Of a stretch of DNA of 64,000 bases, positions 17,101 through 27,708 are shown in pieces. Made by a program: the position numbers and the translations under genes. The notes below the pieces were generated by a model, which had not been told where the DNA came from, ran no database searches, and was given only the letters and a program-made list of their open reading frames with translations. The DNA is taken from assembly GCF_003337565.1 (NCBI RefSeq), contig NZ_QPJL01000001.1, forward strand, positions 372,001-436,000, given 5' to 3'. This DNA is from Paracoccus lutimaris. GTDB lineage: Bacteria; Pseudomonadota; Alphaproteobacteria; Rhodobacterales; Rhodobacteraceae. Within the stretch, counting starts at the first letter, position 1. Each line of letters opens with the position of its first letter.

Positions 17101-17435
17101 AACGCCCCGGCAGCGCCAAGGGCGTCTGCTTCGTCACGCTGGAGGATGAGACCGGCGTCGCCAATCTGGTGATCTGGGAAAAGACCTTCCGCGCCTTCCG
17201 CAAGGAGGTCATGTCGGCCCGCCTGCTTGAGGTCAGGGGCCATCTGCAGCGCGCCGAGGGCGTGACCCATATCGTCGCGACCTGGCTTGGCGACCGTTCG
17301 GAGGCGCTGCTGCGCCTTTCGGGCGAGGTGCCCGCGACGCTGCCCGAAGGGAACCGCGCCGCCGGCCTGCCCGCGCCCCGGCGCACGCATCCGCGCCAGG
17401 TCCGCATCCTGCCAAAATCGCGCGACTTCCACTGA
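14175..17435 (+). CDS. dnaE2: Error-prone DNA polymerase DnaE2
   Basis: 1086-residue C-family polymerase. It has an N-terminal PHP domain ([32 protein letters not shown]), the palm with the catalytic acidic motif PPDIDVDF near residues 393-400, the fingers ([13 protein letters not shown] region, [15 protein letters not shown]) and a C-terminal OB fold ([25 protein letters not shown]). The length matches DnaE2 rather than replicative DnaE1 (about 1160-1180). It performs SOS-induced translesion synthesis with ImuA and ImuB. No terminator with a U-tract is evident; a weak hairpin (CAAGCC / GGCTTG) lies at 17480-17498. Confidence 0.93.
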   Translation: [1086 protein letters not shown]

Positions 17436-17548
17436 TACCGGGGGCGGCTCGCCAGGCGCGGCCCGATGCCCGATCAGCCCAAGCCTTTGTACGGCTTGCG
17501 AAAGGCCCGCCAAGGGTGCAAGCTTTCCCAAGGGCAGGAGGGGAGCCG

Positions 17549-18223
17549 ATGGACAGGCCGGCGACAGAGCGCAAGCAGCTCGATTCAGCCGAGTTGGGCG
17601 TGATGGCGCATCTTTACCGGGGCGAGGTCTATCGCTCGACCATCTGGCGCACGCGGCTCGACACCACCACCAACTGGTCGGTGGTGACGCTGGGCGTGGC
17701 GCTGTCGATCACCTATTCCTCGCCGCAGGCCTCGCCTCTGCCGCTGGTGCTGGTCGGCATCCTGATCATCTTCTTCCTGATGCTCGAGGCGCGCCGCTAT
17801 CGTTACTTCAACGTCTGGCGTGCCCGCTGCCGCTGGATCGAGCTGCATTTCGTGGCGCCCCTGCTGCGCGACGGCGACCTGCATCTGGACCAGCACTGGC
17901 AGGATCGGCTGGCCGACGACTATCTGCATCCGCGTTATCACGTCAGCATGTGGACGGCGGTCGGGCGCCGGATCCGGCGCAACTATTTCTGGATCCTGCT
18001 GATCCAGACCGCCGCCTATATGGGCAAGCTGATGGTGCATCCGACCTCGGTCTCCTCGGTCGGCGAGCTGCTCGAGCGCGCGGCCATCGGGCCGATTCCG
18101 GGCTGGTTCGTGCTGCTGGCCGGCGGCAGCTATTGCCTGAGCTGGGGACTGATCGCCATCGCCAGCGCGCGCATCGACGCCAATCGCGCCCGAAAGCGGC
18201 AGGACCCGCTGGGCATGGGCTGA
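17549..18223 (+). CDS. DUF2270 family membrane protein
   Basis: 224 residues from the ATG at 17549, which has a strong AGGAGGGG ribosome binding site at 17536-17543. Start region LDSAELGVMAHLYRGEVYRSTIWRTRLDTTTNW is the DUF2270 signature, followed by two hydrophobic segments (VVTLGVALSITY, LVLVGILIIFFLMLEA) and a third near the C-terminus (WFVLLAGGSYCLSWGLIAI). Function is unknown. It stands alone between dnaE2 and the convergent fucose operon. A weak hairpin at 18258-18275 lies in the gap after it. Confidence 0.8.
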   Translation: MDRPATERKQLDSAELGVMAHLYRGEVYRSTIWRTRLDTTTNWSVVTLGVALSITYSSPQASPLPLVLVGILIIFFLMLEARRYRYFNVWRARCRWIELHFVAPLLRDGDLHLDQHWQDRLADDYLHPRYHVSMWTAVGRRIRRNYFWILLIQTAAYMGKLMVHPTSVSSVGELLERAAIGPIPGWFVLLAGGSYCLSWGLIAIASARIDANRARKRQDPLGMG

Positions 18224-18317
18224 GACCGCCCCCGAAACGGGGCCAGGAGCCGGGAACCGCAAGGGCCATCTTGCGCGGCCCCTCGCCTCGCCCGCCGCTG
18301 ATGCCGTGTTCCGGCAG

Positions 18318-18758
18318 TCAGCCGGAAAGCTCGACCACGCCCTTGCGGATGATGAAATTGCCGTAAAGCCGGGTTTCGGTCGTGTGCAGGATCACGAAGG
18401 CGGCGCCGGCCAGACGATAGAATTCGAACCGCTCGACGCCGGTGGTGCCGTGACCTTCGGCGGCGAAAAGCGGGCGGGCCTCGGCCACGACCTCGGGGAT
18501 GGCCTCGGCATCGCCCACCACCTGCATGCTCACGACCGAATCCGGCTCAAACCCGTCGATGGGCATCAGGGACAGCACCGCCTGCACGGCGCGCGGCACG
18601 CTGCAATCGATGCGCAGCGGCTGGCCATGGACCGTGCGGCTGCCGACCGAGGCCGCAGGAAAGTTCGCATCGACAATGGCGATCGTGTCGCCATGCCCCA
18701 TGCGCGCCAGAACCTGCAGCAGGTCCGGGCTGATCAGCGGGTCGATTCCCTTCAGCAT
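18318..18758 (-). CDS. fucU: RbsD/FucU family sugar mutarotase
   Basis: 146 residues of the RbsD/FucU fold: MLKGIDPLISPDLLQVLARMGHGDTI at the start, with the conserved His near residue 22, and TRLYGNFIIRKGVVEL at the end. FucU interconverts alpha and beta anomers of L-fucose, giving the form used by the dehydrogenase. It is the last gene of the operon, 3 bp after the fucose dehydrogenase. The context favours fucose over ribose. Confidence 0.88.
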   Translation of the reverse strand: MLKGIDPLISPDLLQVLARMGHGDTIAIVDANFPAASVGSRTVHGQPLRIDCSVPRAVQAVLSLMPIDGFEPDSVVSMQVVGDAEAIPEVVAEARPLFAAEGHGTTGVERFEFYRLAGAAFVILHTTETRLYGNFIIRKGVVELSG

Positions 18759-18761
18759 GTT

Positions 18762-20833
<2,072 letters not shown>

Positions 20834-20913
20834 GCGCGCCCCTTTTCTGCTTTCTGCTTGATCGGCGGTCAGGTCCGGGGGCCACAGGACGCGGCCCCCG
20901 GCAGTGATATCGG

Positions 20914-21861
20914 TCACTCGTAGAGGACGGCGGCGATTTCCGGCGCGTCGATATTCGACTTGTCATACCAGTAGAAACCGGTGTCGATATTGGCGCTGAC
21001 GGCTTCGCCCTTGGCGGCGGCGACAGCGGCCTTGACGGTCTCATAGCCGATGCCGACCGGGTTCTGGGTGATCGCGCCAGCCATCAGCCCTTCGCGGATC
21101 GCGTCGGTCTGGGCCTTGCCGGAATCATAGCCGACGATGGTGATGCCCTTGCTGCCCAGCTCGCGCACCCCGTTCACCACGCCGATGGCCGAGCCCTCAT
21201 TGGTGCCGAAGATGCCCTTCAGATCGGGATGGGCGGCCAGCAGCGCCTTGGTGATCTCGGTCGATTTCAGGTGGTCGCCGCCGCCATATTCGATGGCCAC
21301 GACCTCGATGCCGGAATGGGCCTCTTTCATGCGGTTGACGAAGCCGTCGCGGCGGTCGACCCCGGTGCGCGAGGTCTGGTCGTGGGCCACGACCGCGACC
21401 TTGCCCGCATCGCCGATCAGTTCCGCCATCTTGTCGGCGGCAAGGGCGGCTGCGGCGACGTTGTCGGTCGAGGCCAGCGCCACCGGAATGTCGCTGTCCA
21501 CGCCCGAGTCAAAGGCGATGACCGGGATCTTGGCCTCTTGCGCCTGACGCAGCAGCGGGATCGCCGCCTGGCTGTCCAGCGCGGCAAAGCCGATGGCGAC
21601 GGGCTTGTTGGCCAGAGCCGCCGCCAGCATGTCCATCTGCTTGTCGACCTGGGTTTCGTTATCCGGCCCCTCGAAGGTGACGGTGACGCCCAGTTCCGCG
21701 CCGGCCTTGTCGGCCCCGGCCTTCACCGCCTGCCAGAACTGGTGCTGGAAGCCCTTGGAGATCAGCGGCACAAGCATCTTGTCCTGCGCAAACGCCCCCG
21801 AACCGGGACCGATCAGCGCCAGCGCGGCAACCGCGCCAAACAGGGTTCTTCTGGTGAACAT
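20914..21861 (-). CDS. Sugar ABC transporter substrate-binding protein (RbsB family)
   Basis: 315-residue periplasmic sugar-binding protein with a cleavable signal peptide (MFTRRTLFGAVAALALIGPG ... AFA/Q). The body (KGFQHQFWQAVKAGADKAGAELGV; IPVIAFDSGVDSDIP; GIFGTNEGSAIGVVNG; ITIVGYDSG) is the ribose/galactose-binding family (SBP type 1-like, Peripla_BP_4). It has a strong ribosome binding site (GGGAGGAAAATC-ATG). The operon context indicates L-fucose as ligand. About 80 bp separate it from the dehydratase and about 56 bp from the permease. Confidence 0.88.
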   Translation of the reverse strand: MFTRRTLFGAVAALALIGPGSGAFAQDKMLVPLISKGFQHQFWQAVKAGADKAGAELGVTVTFEGPDNETQVDKQMDMLAAALANKPVAIGFAALDSQAAIPLLRQAQEAKIPVIAFDSGVDSDIPVALASTDNVAAAALAADKMAELIGDAGKVAVVAHDQTSRTGVDRRDGFVNRMKEAHSGIEVVAIEYGGGDHLKSTEITKALLAAHPDLKGIFGTNEGSAIGVVNGVRELGSKGITIVGYDSGKAQTDAIREGLMAGAITQNPVGIGYETVKAAVAAAKGEAVSANIDTGFYWYDKSNIDAPEIAAVLYE

Positions 21862-21917
21862 GATTTTCCTCCCTTTATGTTCACGTCTTTTCAGTCTGTC
21901 GTCCCGTCGTCCCCCGC

Positions 21918-22895
21918 TCAGCCCGCCCTTCCCCGGCGCAGCTGGTCGGCATAGACGGCGGCCACGATGATGGCGCCGGTCACCACGGTCTGCCATTCCG
22001 GCGCGACCGACATGACCCGCAGCCCGTTGGTCAGCACCGACATGATCAGTGCCCCGATCAGCGTGCCCAGAATGGTGCCGCGCCCGCCGGCAAGGCTGGT
22101 GCCGCCGATCACCACCGCGGCGATCGCCTCAAGCTCATAGCCAAGGCCAAGCGCCGGCTGGGCCGAGTTCAGGCGGCTGGCGATCAGCAGGCCGGCGATG
22201 CCGCAGATCCCGCCCGCCAGCGCATAGATCGCCATTTTCCAGGCGTCGGTATTGACGCCCGACAGCCGCACGGCCTCTTCGTTCGAGCCAAGGGCAAAGG
22301 TATAGCGCCCCAGCACCGTGCGCCCCAGGATCCACGCCACCGCAGCCGAGACGATGAACAGGATCAGCACCCCGTTCGGGACCGGGAATGCCGGCACGAT
22401 CCGGCCGATCAGCGAGCCTTGGGCGATTTCCGAAAACCCGGGCGTGTCGTTGAAATAGATCGGCTTGGTGCCGGTCACGATCAGCGACAGGCCCTTCAGC
22501 ATCAGCATCATGCCCAGCGTGGCGATAAAGGGCGGGATCTTCATCTTGGCAACGAAGGTCCCCGAGATCAGCCCGCAAAGCGCCCCGGTCGCGATCGAGG
22601 TCAGGACCCCCAGCAACAGCGGCATCCCGGCCCAGGTCAGCACCACCCCGGTCATCACCGCGCAGAATGTCATCAGCGTGCCGATGGACAGGTCGATCCC
22701 CCCGGTGATGATGATCAGCGTCACTCCCACCGCCAGCACGCCGTTGACCGAGGTGGCCTGCAGGATCGCCATGATATTCGAGACCTGAAAGAAATTCGGG
22801 CTGGCCAGCGAGAACCCCGCGACCAGCACGATCAGGCTGGCGAATGCCCAGAGCTTTTGCTGCGCCCCGCCGCGACGGGTTTCCTTGATGCTCAT
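21918..22895 (-). CDS. Sugar ABC transporter permease (RbsC family)
   Basis: 325 residues from the ATG at 22895 (GGGGA upstream); an alternative ATG at 22914-22916, overlapping the ATPase stop, would add 7 residues. Multiple hydrophobic helices and the RbsC signature GVTLIIITGGIDLSIGTLM near residues 60-80 mark it as the channel subunit; the C-terminal region carries GLGYELEAIAAVVIGGTSLAGGRGT. It lies in the operon between ATPase and binding protein and likely imports L-fucose. Confidence 0.9.
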   Translation of the reverse strand: MSIKETRRGGAQQKLWAFASLIVLVAGFSLASPNFFQVSNIMAILQATSVNGVLAVGVTLIIITGGIDLSIGTLMTFCAVMTGVVLTWAGMPLLLGVLTSIATGALCGLISGTFVAKMKIPPFIATLGMMLMLKGLSLIVTGTKPIYFNDTPGFSEIAQGSLIGRIVPAFPVPNGVLILFIVSAAVAWILGRTVLGRYTFALGSNEEAVRLSGVNTDAWKMAIYALAGGICGIAGLLIASRLNSAQPALGLGYELEAIAAVVIGGTSLAGGRGTILGTLIGALIMSVLTNGLRVMSVAPEWQTVVTGAIIVAAVYADQLRRGRAG

Positions 22896-22912
22896 CACTT
22901 TTCCCCGCTCGC

Positions 22913-24418
22913 TCATTCGACGGTCATGCCCTCGCGTGCCGTGGCCAAGGCCATGATCTGTTCCTGACTGGCGCCGCCCGGCAGGATGCCGGTCAGTCGC
23001 CCCTCGCACATGACCGCGATGCGATGCGACAGGCGCACCACCTCGGGCAACTCGCTGGAGATCACGATGATCGCCTTGCCCGCGGCGGCCAGATCGTTCA
23101 GCAGCCGATAGATTTCCGCCTTGGCGCCCACGTCGATGCCGCGCGTCGGCTCGTCAAAGATCAGGATGTCGCAATCGCGCAAAAGCCATTTCGCGATCAC
23201 CACCTTTTGCTGGTTGCCGCCCGACAGCAGCCGCACCTCTTGCCGGTCGTCGGGGGTGCGGATGCTGAGCCTGGCGATATAGTCGCGGGCGATCCCGGCC
23301 AGTTGCGGCTCGTCGATGCGGCCCAGCCGGTCGGCATATCGCGGCAGGCTGGCCAGCGCGATATTGGCGCGCACATCCATCCCCAGCGCCAGCCCGTAAT
23401 GCTTGCGATCCTCGGACAGATAGCCGATCCCCGCGCGCACCGCGTCCGAGGGCGTGCGGATCGTGACCGGCTTGCCATGGACGCGGATCTCGCCCCGCTC
23501 GGGCGGCTCGGCGCCAAAGATCGCCCGCGCCAGTTCCGTCCGCCCTGCCCCCATCAGCCCGGCAAAGCCCAGGATCTCGCCTTTTTTCAGGCTGAAGCTG
23601 ATCTCCTTCAATTCGCGGCCCCGGCTGAGGGCGCGCACCTCAAGCGCGGTTTCGGCTCCGGACAGGTCGGGGATGCGCACGGCCTCGTCGCTCAGTTCGC
23701 GCCCGACCATCATCGAGATGATCGCGGAAATCGGCGTATCCGCCGCCTCGACGGTGCCGACATAGGCGCCGTCGCGCATCACCGTCACCCGGTCCGAGAT
23801 CTGGCGGATCTCGTCCATCTTGTGGCTGATATAGATGATGCCGACGCCCTCGGCACGCAGCTTGCGGATGATGGTGAACAGCTCGGCGATCTCGCTGTCG
23901 TTCAGCGCGGCGGTGGGCTCGTCCATGATCAGCACGCGCGAGCGATAGGACAGCGCCTTGGCGATCTCGACCATCTGCTGGCGGGCGATGGTCAGGCCCG
24001 AGACCGGCGCGCGCGGGTCCATCGCCACGTTCATCGCCTGAAAGATCGCGGCCGCATCGGCATTCTGGCGCGCCTCGTCGATGCGGCCAAAGGACAGGCG
24101 CGGCTCGCGCCCGATCCAGATGTTCTGCGCCACGGTCAGGTCGCGCATCAGGGCCAGTTCCTGATGGATGATGCCGATGCCCAGATCCTTCGCAGCCTTG
24201 GGCGTGGGCAGGGCCACCTCGGCCCCGTCGATCAGGATACGGCCGCCATCGGGCTGATAGACGCCCGAAAGGCATTTCATCAGCGTCGATTTCCCGGCGC
24301 CGTTTTCGCCCATCAACGCGTGAACCTCGCCGGGGCGCAGATCGAAATCCACCGCCTTCAGCGCGTGAACGCCGGGGAAGCGCTTGTCGACAGACTGCAT
24401 CCGGACCAGTTCGCTCAT
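22913..24418 (-). CDS. Sugar ABC transporter ATP-binding protein (RbsA/MglA type)
   Basis: 501-residue tandem ATPase. The first domain has Walker [10 protein letters not shown], signature [12 protein letters not shown] and Walker [12 protein letters not shown]. The second is degenerate at Walker A ([10 protein letters not shown]), as usual for CUT2 transporters, with LSGGNQQKV and [12 protein letters not shown]. Two fused domains and the neighbouring RbsC-type permease fit a carbohydrate uptake (CUT2) importer. The start overlaps the lactonase stop by 4 bp. Confidence 0.92.
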   Translation of the reverse strand: MSELVRMQSVDKRFPGVHALKAVDFDLRPGEVHALMGENGAGKSTLMKCLSGVYQPDGGRILIDGAEVALPTPKAAKDLGIGIIHQELALMRDLTVAQNIWIGREPRLSFGRIDEARQNADAAAIFQAMNVAMDPRAPVSGLTIARQQMVEIAKALSYRSRVLIMDEPTAALNDSEIAELFTIIRKLRAEGVGIIYISHKMDEIRQISDRVTVMRDGAYVGTVEAADTPISAIISMMVGRELSDEAVRIPDLSGAETALEVRALSRGRELKEISFSLKKGEILGFAGLMGAGRTELARAIFGAEPPERGEIRVHGKPVTIRTPSDAVRAGIGYLSEDRKHYGLALGMDVRANIALASLPRYADRLGRIDEPQLAGIARDYIARLSIRTPDDRQEVRLLSGGNQQKVVIAKWLLRDCDILIFDEPTRGIDVGAKAEIYRLLNDLAAAGKAIIVISSELPEVVRLSHRIAVMCEGRLTGILPGGASQEQIMALATAREGMTVE

Positions 24419-25242
24419 GCCGCAACCCCGTAAAAGCGCGCGGCATTCCCGTGCAGGATCGCCGCGCGTTCGCCCGCGCCAAGATATTCCAGCAGCGATT
24501 CGCTCAGCTCAAGCCAGTCCTCATACGAGGCGGCCAGCGTCAGTACCGGCCAGTCGCTGCCCCAGATCAGCCTCTCCGCCCCGAACCAGTCCAGAAGCTG
24601 GCCCATGATGTCCTGCAGGACCGGCAAGGGATCGCGCAGATCCTCAACGGCAAGCTCGGTCATCAGCCCCGACAGCTTGCAATGGACATGCGGGATCGCG
24701 GCCAGCGCCCGCATCCCTGCCGCCCATTCCGCCTGCGCCCCCGGCTGGGGCTTCGCCGCGTGATCGATCACCAGCGGCAGATCGGGATGGGCCGCCGCAA
24801 AGCCCGCCAGCATCGGCAGGTGGCGCGCCGTCACCAGCGCATCCAGCCGCAGCCCCAGATCCTGCAAGGCCGCCAGCGCGTCGGGCCGGGCCTCACGCGC
24901 CAGCCAGTCGGTGTCGGCCATGTCCTGCAGCATCGGGCGGACGCCCTTGAAATGCGGATTGGCGGCGCGCTGGCACAGCTGCGCGACCGCATCCGGCGCC
25001 GCCAGATCAACCCAGCCCACCACGCCCGCGATACGCGGCTGGCGGCTGGCCAAAGCCAGCAGGAAATCGGTCTCGGCCAAGGTCGGGGCGGCCTGCACGA
25101 CGATCAGCCGCGCATCGCCGGGATAGTCCGCCGGCAGGAAATCGCGCCGGATCGGGGCCAGCGATGCGCCATCGCCCGTCAGCCAGCCATAATCCCCCCG
25201 CGACAGCCGCCAGAAATGGCAATGCGCATCGATCAGCCGCAT
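24415..25242 (-). CDS. L-fuconolactonase (amidohydrolase_2 family)
   Basis: 275-residue TIM-barrel amidohydrolase. The metal-binding N-terminus [18 protein letters not shown], the central VIDHAAKP and the final IWGSDWPV are hallmarks of the fuconolactonase / rhamnono-lactonase group. It would open L-fucono-lactone to L-fuconate, the step between the dehydrogenase and dehydratase encoded in the same operon. It is the promoter-proximal gene, with GGGAGGG upstream of the ATG, and is divergent from the IclR regulator. Confidence 0.86.
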   Translation of the reverse strand: MRLIDAHCHFWRLSRGDYGWLTGDGASLAPIRRDFLPADYPGDARLIVVQAAPTLAETDFLLALASRQPRIAGVVGWVDLAAPDAVAQLCQRAANPHFKGVRPMLQDMADTDWLAREARPDALAALQDLGLRLDALVTARHLPMLAGFAAAHPDLPLVIDHAAKPQPGAQAEWAAGMRALAAIPHVHCKLSGLMTELAVEDLRDPLPVLQDIMGQLLDWFGAERLIWGSDWPVLTLAASYEDWLELSESLLEYLGAGERAAILHGNAARFYGVAA

Positions 25243-25274
25243 CGGAACCCTCCCCCGGTTCGTTGCGTCAGTCC

Positions 25275-25327
25275 TTATATGAATATACTATCCATATATG
25301 AACTCTTGACGCAAGAAATTTCTTGCG
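25275..25327. promoter_or_regulatory. Divergent promoter/operator between the fucose operon and iclR gene
   Basis: A perfect 18-bp palindrome, CGCAAGAAATTTCTTGCG, sits at 25310-25327. On the minus strand a promoter TTGCGT (25309-25314) with 18-bp spacing to TAGTAT (25285-25290) would drive the fucose operon. On the plus strand TTGACG (25306-25311) is a -35 candidate for the regulator gene. The palindrome therefore overlaps the leftward -35 and the rightward spacer. Two TATATGAA direct repeats (25276-25283 and 25295-25302) lie alongside. It is most simply the IclR operator. Confidence 0.7.
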
Positions 25328-25373
25328 CTGCATTTGCAGGCAGGACGCCCAGCCAACGGACGGAGGCAAGGAG

Positions 25374-26207
25374 ATGGCGCGCAAGCCGACCGAGACAGCC
25401 GAGGATATCCCCGAGGATCCTCCAAGCGCCGCCGACCGCTATCGCGCCCCGGCGCTGGACAAGGGGCTGGACATCCTTGAGGTGCTGGCGTCGCAGGCGC
25501 GCGGCCTGACCCGGGCCGAGATCGTCAAGGAAATGGGCCTTGGCCCCTCGCAGATCTATCGCATGCTGGAACGGCTGGTGGCGCGCGGCTATGTCACCCG
25601 GCTTGAAGGCGGCGACCGCTATGCGCTGACGATGAAACTGTTCCTGCTTGGCACGGGCCACCCGCCCCTGCGCCGGCTGATCGCGCAGGCCCAGCCGATG
25701 ATGGACGACTTTTCGCGCGAACTGCGCCAATCCTGCCATCTGGTCGTTCCCGAACATGGCTGCGGCATCATCATCGCGCAAGCCAGCCCGCCGGCACATT
25801 GGGAATTCCGTGCCCGTGTCGGGGCACAGCTGGACCTGTTCACAACCGGCTCGGGCATGACGCTTCTGGCCTTTCAGCACCCCCGTCAGCTGGCCGAGAC
25901 CCTGGGGCGCTGGGGGATCGCCGACGCCGCCAGCCGCCTGCGGCACGCCGAACCCGAGCTGACCGAGATCCGCAGGCAGGGTTTCCGGCTTGCGCCCTCG
26001 GCTCAGGCCGTCGGCGTCACCGACCTGAGCGTTCCGGTCCGCGGTCCCGCGGGCGATGCAATGGCCGTCATCACCTGCGCCTATATCGAGCATCCCGACG
26101 ATCCGCGCGCCGACATGCGCAGCGCAACGCTGACCAGCCTGATCGCGCTGGCGCAAAGCCTGTCGCTGGATCACGACCGACCGGGCACCGACCTCCACCC
26201 CGGCTGA
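25374..26207 (+). CDS. IclR family transcriptional regulator of the fucose operon
   Basis: 277 residues from the ATG at 25374 with GGAGG 7 bp upstream. N-terminal winged helix-turn-helix (about 25-90: LDKGLDILEVLASQARGLTRAEIVKEMGLGPSQIYRML is the IclR HTH), then the IclR effector-binding domain (about 100-270; FTTGSGMTLLAF, LSVPVRGPAGDAMAVI). Divergent orientation from the fucose operon and the palindrome between them make it the likely fucose-responsive regulator. The effector is not known. Confidence 0.88.
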   Translation: MARKPTETAEDIPEDPPSAADRYRAPALDKGLDILEVLASQARGLTRAEIVKEMGLGPSQIYRMLERLVARGYVTRLEGGDRYALTMKLFLLGTGHPPLRRLIAQAQPMMDDFSRELRQSCHLVVPEHGCGIIIAQASPPAHWEFRARVGAQLDLFTTGSGMTLLAFQHPRQLAETLGRWGIADAASRLRHAEPELTEIRRQGFRLAPSAQAVGVTDLSVPVRGPAGDAMAVITCAYIEHPDDPRADMRSATLTSLIALAQSLSLDHDRPGTDLHPG

Positions 26208-26382
26208 GCCCGGGCTGAAAACCGGGCACCGTCGCCCAAACGGAAAAGGGCGCTGCATTCCTGCAACACCCTGCCCTTGCGGCGACGGCTTGCGCAGCCA
26301 TCCGCATCATTTTACCGCCCGGTCCCGCCGCCTCCCGACTGGATGCAGTCAGAGAGGTTACCGGCCCAAGGCTGCTAGATCC

Positions 26383-26550
26383 TTACTTGATCTTGCCTTC
26401 CTTGTACTCGACATGCTTGCGCACAACCGGGTCATACTTGTTGACCGTCATCTTTTCGGTCATCGTGCGGGCATTCTTCTTGGTGACATAGAAATGCCCG
26501 GTCCCGGCCGTCGAGTTCAGACGGATCTTGATCGTCGTCGGCTTCGCCAT
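26383..26550 (-). CDS. rpmG: 50S ribosomal protein L33
   Basis: A 55-codon gene: [20 protein letters not shown], continuing [20 protein letters not shown] to KEGKIK. This is bacterial L33, a small basic protein of the large ribosomal subunit. It has no cysteine, so it is the zinc-independent (C-minus) type. AGGAG precedes the ATG by 9 bp. It lies alone between the IclR and ArsR-type regulator genes; no clear terminator is visible. Confidence 0.95.
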
Positions 26551-26634
26551 CTTGCTTGCTCCTGCTGCGGCGGCACCGGACGGTCCACCGTGGAAACTCT
26601 TGAAGCCCGCCTTTTAGCGACCCGGCGCCGGGTG

Positions 26635-27312
26635 TCAACCGGAAAACATGGCATGAAACTGCCTTTCCCCTTCGGGCGAAAAGCGAATGACGCGGCTGTC
26701 GGACTGGCGGCGCGCCCAGCCCAGATCGGTCATCCGCCCCAGCATCGCCCGCCCCATCTGCCCGGCCAGATGCGAGCGCCGCTCGCTCCAATCCAGGCAT
26801 TCGCGGCACAGCGGCGCGCGCGACTTGCCCCCCGGTTCGGCCTGCAGAAAGGCGCGGGCGAAGTCCCGACCGGCATCGGTCAGCACGATCGTCTCATCCG
26901 CGCGGACGAGATGCCCCCGCGCCAGCATGGATTCAAACATGATCGTCCCCATCTCGCCGGCCAGATGGTCGTAGCAGACCCGCGCGCGCCGCATCGCCGG
27001 GTCGCGCGGGCCGGGGCGGCGGCGCAGATGCCCGGCCCCGGCCGCAAAGCCCATCAGCGCCTCAAGCAGCGCCGCGACCTCGGCCGAGGCCAGCTGATGA
27101 TAGCGGTGGCGGCCCTGCCGGCGCTGTCCGATCAGCCCGCCCTCGGCCAGCCGCGCCAGATGCGAGCTGGCGGTCTGCGCGGTGATTCCCGCCTCTTGCG
27201 CCAGTTCGGATGCGGTCAGCGCACGGCCGCCCATCAGCGCCGTCAGCATATTGGCGCGGGCGGGATCGCCGATCAGCGCAGCGATGCGGGCAATGTCAGG
27301 GCCGTCTTTCAT
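26635..27312 (-). CDS. ArsR family helix-turn-helix regulator
   Basis: 225 residues. The N-terminal winged HTH (IAALIGDPARANMLTALMGG, LTASELAQEAGITAQTASSHLARL, GRHRYHQLAS) is the ArsR/SmtB fold at residues 10-85. A longer C-terminal part contains CYDHLAGEMG and CRECLDWSERRSHLAG, typical of the larger ArsR-type regulators with an extra C-terminal domain. It has three cysteines but no canonical metal site I can assign. It is divergent from two small proteins and an inverted repeat overlaps its own start codon, suggesting autoregulation. Confidence 0.82.
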   Translation of the reverse strand: MKDGPDIARIAALIGDPARANMLTALMGGRALTASELAQEAGITAQTASSHLARLAEGGLIGQRRQGRHRYHQLASAEVAALLEALMGFAAGAGHLRRRPGPRDPAMRRARVCYDHLAGEMGTIMFESMLARGHLVRADETIVLTDAGRDFARAFLQAEPGGKSRAPLCRECLDWSERRSHLAGQMGRAMLGRMTDLGWARRQSDSRVIRFSPEGERQFHAMFSG

Positions 27313-27334
27313 GCTTCGATCATAACCGAAGCAT
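27311..27334. promoter_or_regulatory. Inverted repeat, probable ArsR-type operator
   Basis: ATGCTTCG-N8-CGAAGCAT, 8-bp perfect arms, overlapping the regulator's start codon and lying 50 bp before the divergent gene at 27385. Position and symmetry fit a dimeric HTH repressor site controlling both directions. Confidence 0.6.
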
Positions 27335-27384
27335 CCATGGCACTCAACGATCTATGATGGCCGGGGACAAGAAAGGAAATCACC

Positions 27385-27708
27385 ATGCTGACCTGCATCA
27401 TCCGCTATCAGATCGACCCCACGAAAAAGGCCCAGTTCCAGCAATATGCCCGCAATTGGGGGCAGGCCATCCCGCGTTGCGGGGCCGATCTGGTCGGGTA
27501 TTTCGCCCCGCATGAAGGGTCCTCCACGCTGGCCTATGGCATCTATCATATCCCCAGCCTTGCCGCATATGAGGCTTACCGCGCGCGCCTGGCTGCCGAT
27601 CCGCTGGGCCGCGAGAATTATGAGTTCGCGCAGCGCGAGAAATTCCTGCTCCGCGAGGACCGGACCTTTCTGAAACTGGTCTCGCTGCCGCATGGGGAAC
27701 CGGCGTGA
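27385..27708 (+). CDS. NIPSNAP family protein
   Basis: 107 residues of the NIPSNAP / dimeric alpha-beta barrel fold: MLTCIIRYQIDPTKKAQFQQ, RCGADLVGYFAPHEGSSTLAYGIY, and AAYEAYRARLAADPLGRENYEF. Biochemical role is unknown for bacterial members. It has GAAAGGA upstream. It is divergent from the ArsR-type gene and overlaps the next gene by 4 bp (GTGA), forming a two-gene operon under that regulator. Confidence 0.8.
   Translation: MLTCIIRYQIDPTKKAQFQQYARNWGQAIPRCGADLVGYFAPHEGSSTLAYGIYHIPSLAAYEAYRARLAADPLGRENYEFAQREKFLLREDRTFLKLVSLPHGEPA

Noticed and set aside
18258-18275. Hairpin CGCAAG / CTTGCG between DUF2270 gene and fucU
   Set aside because: Short stem without a T-tract; too weak to call a terminator.
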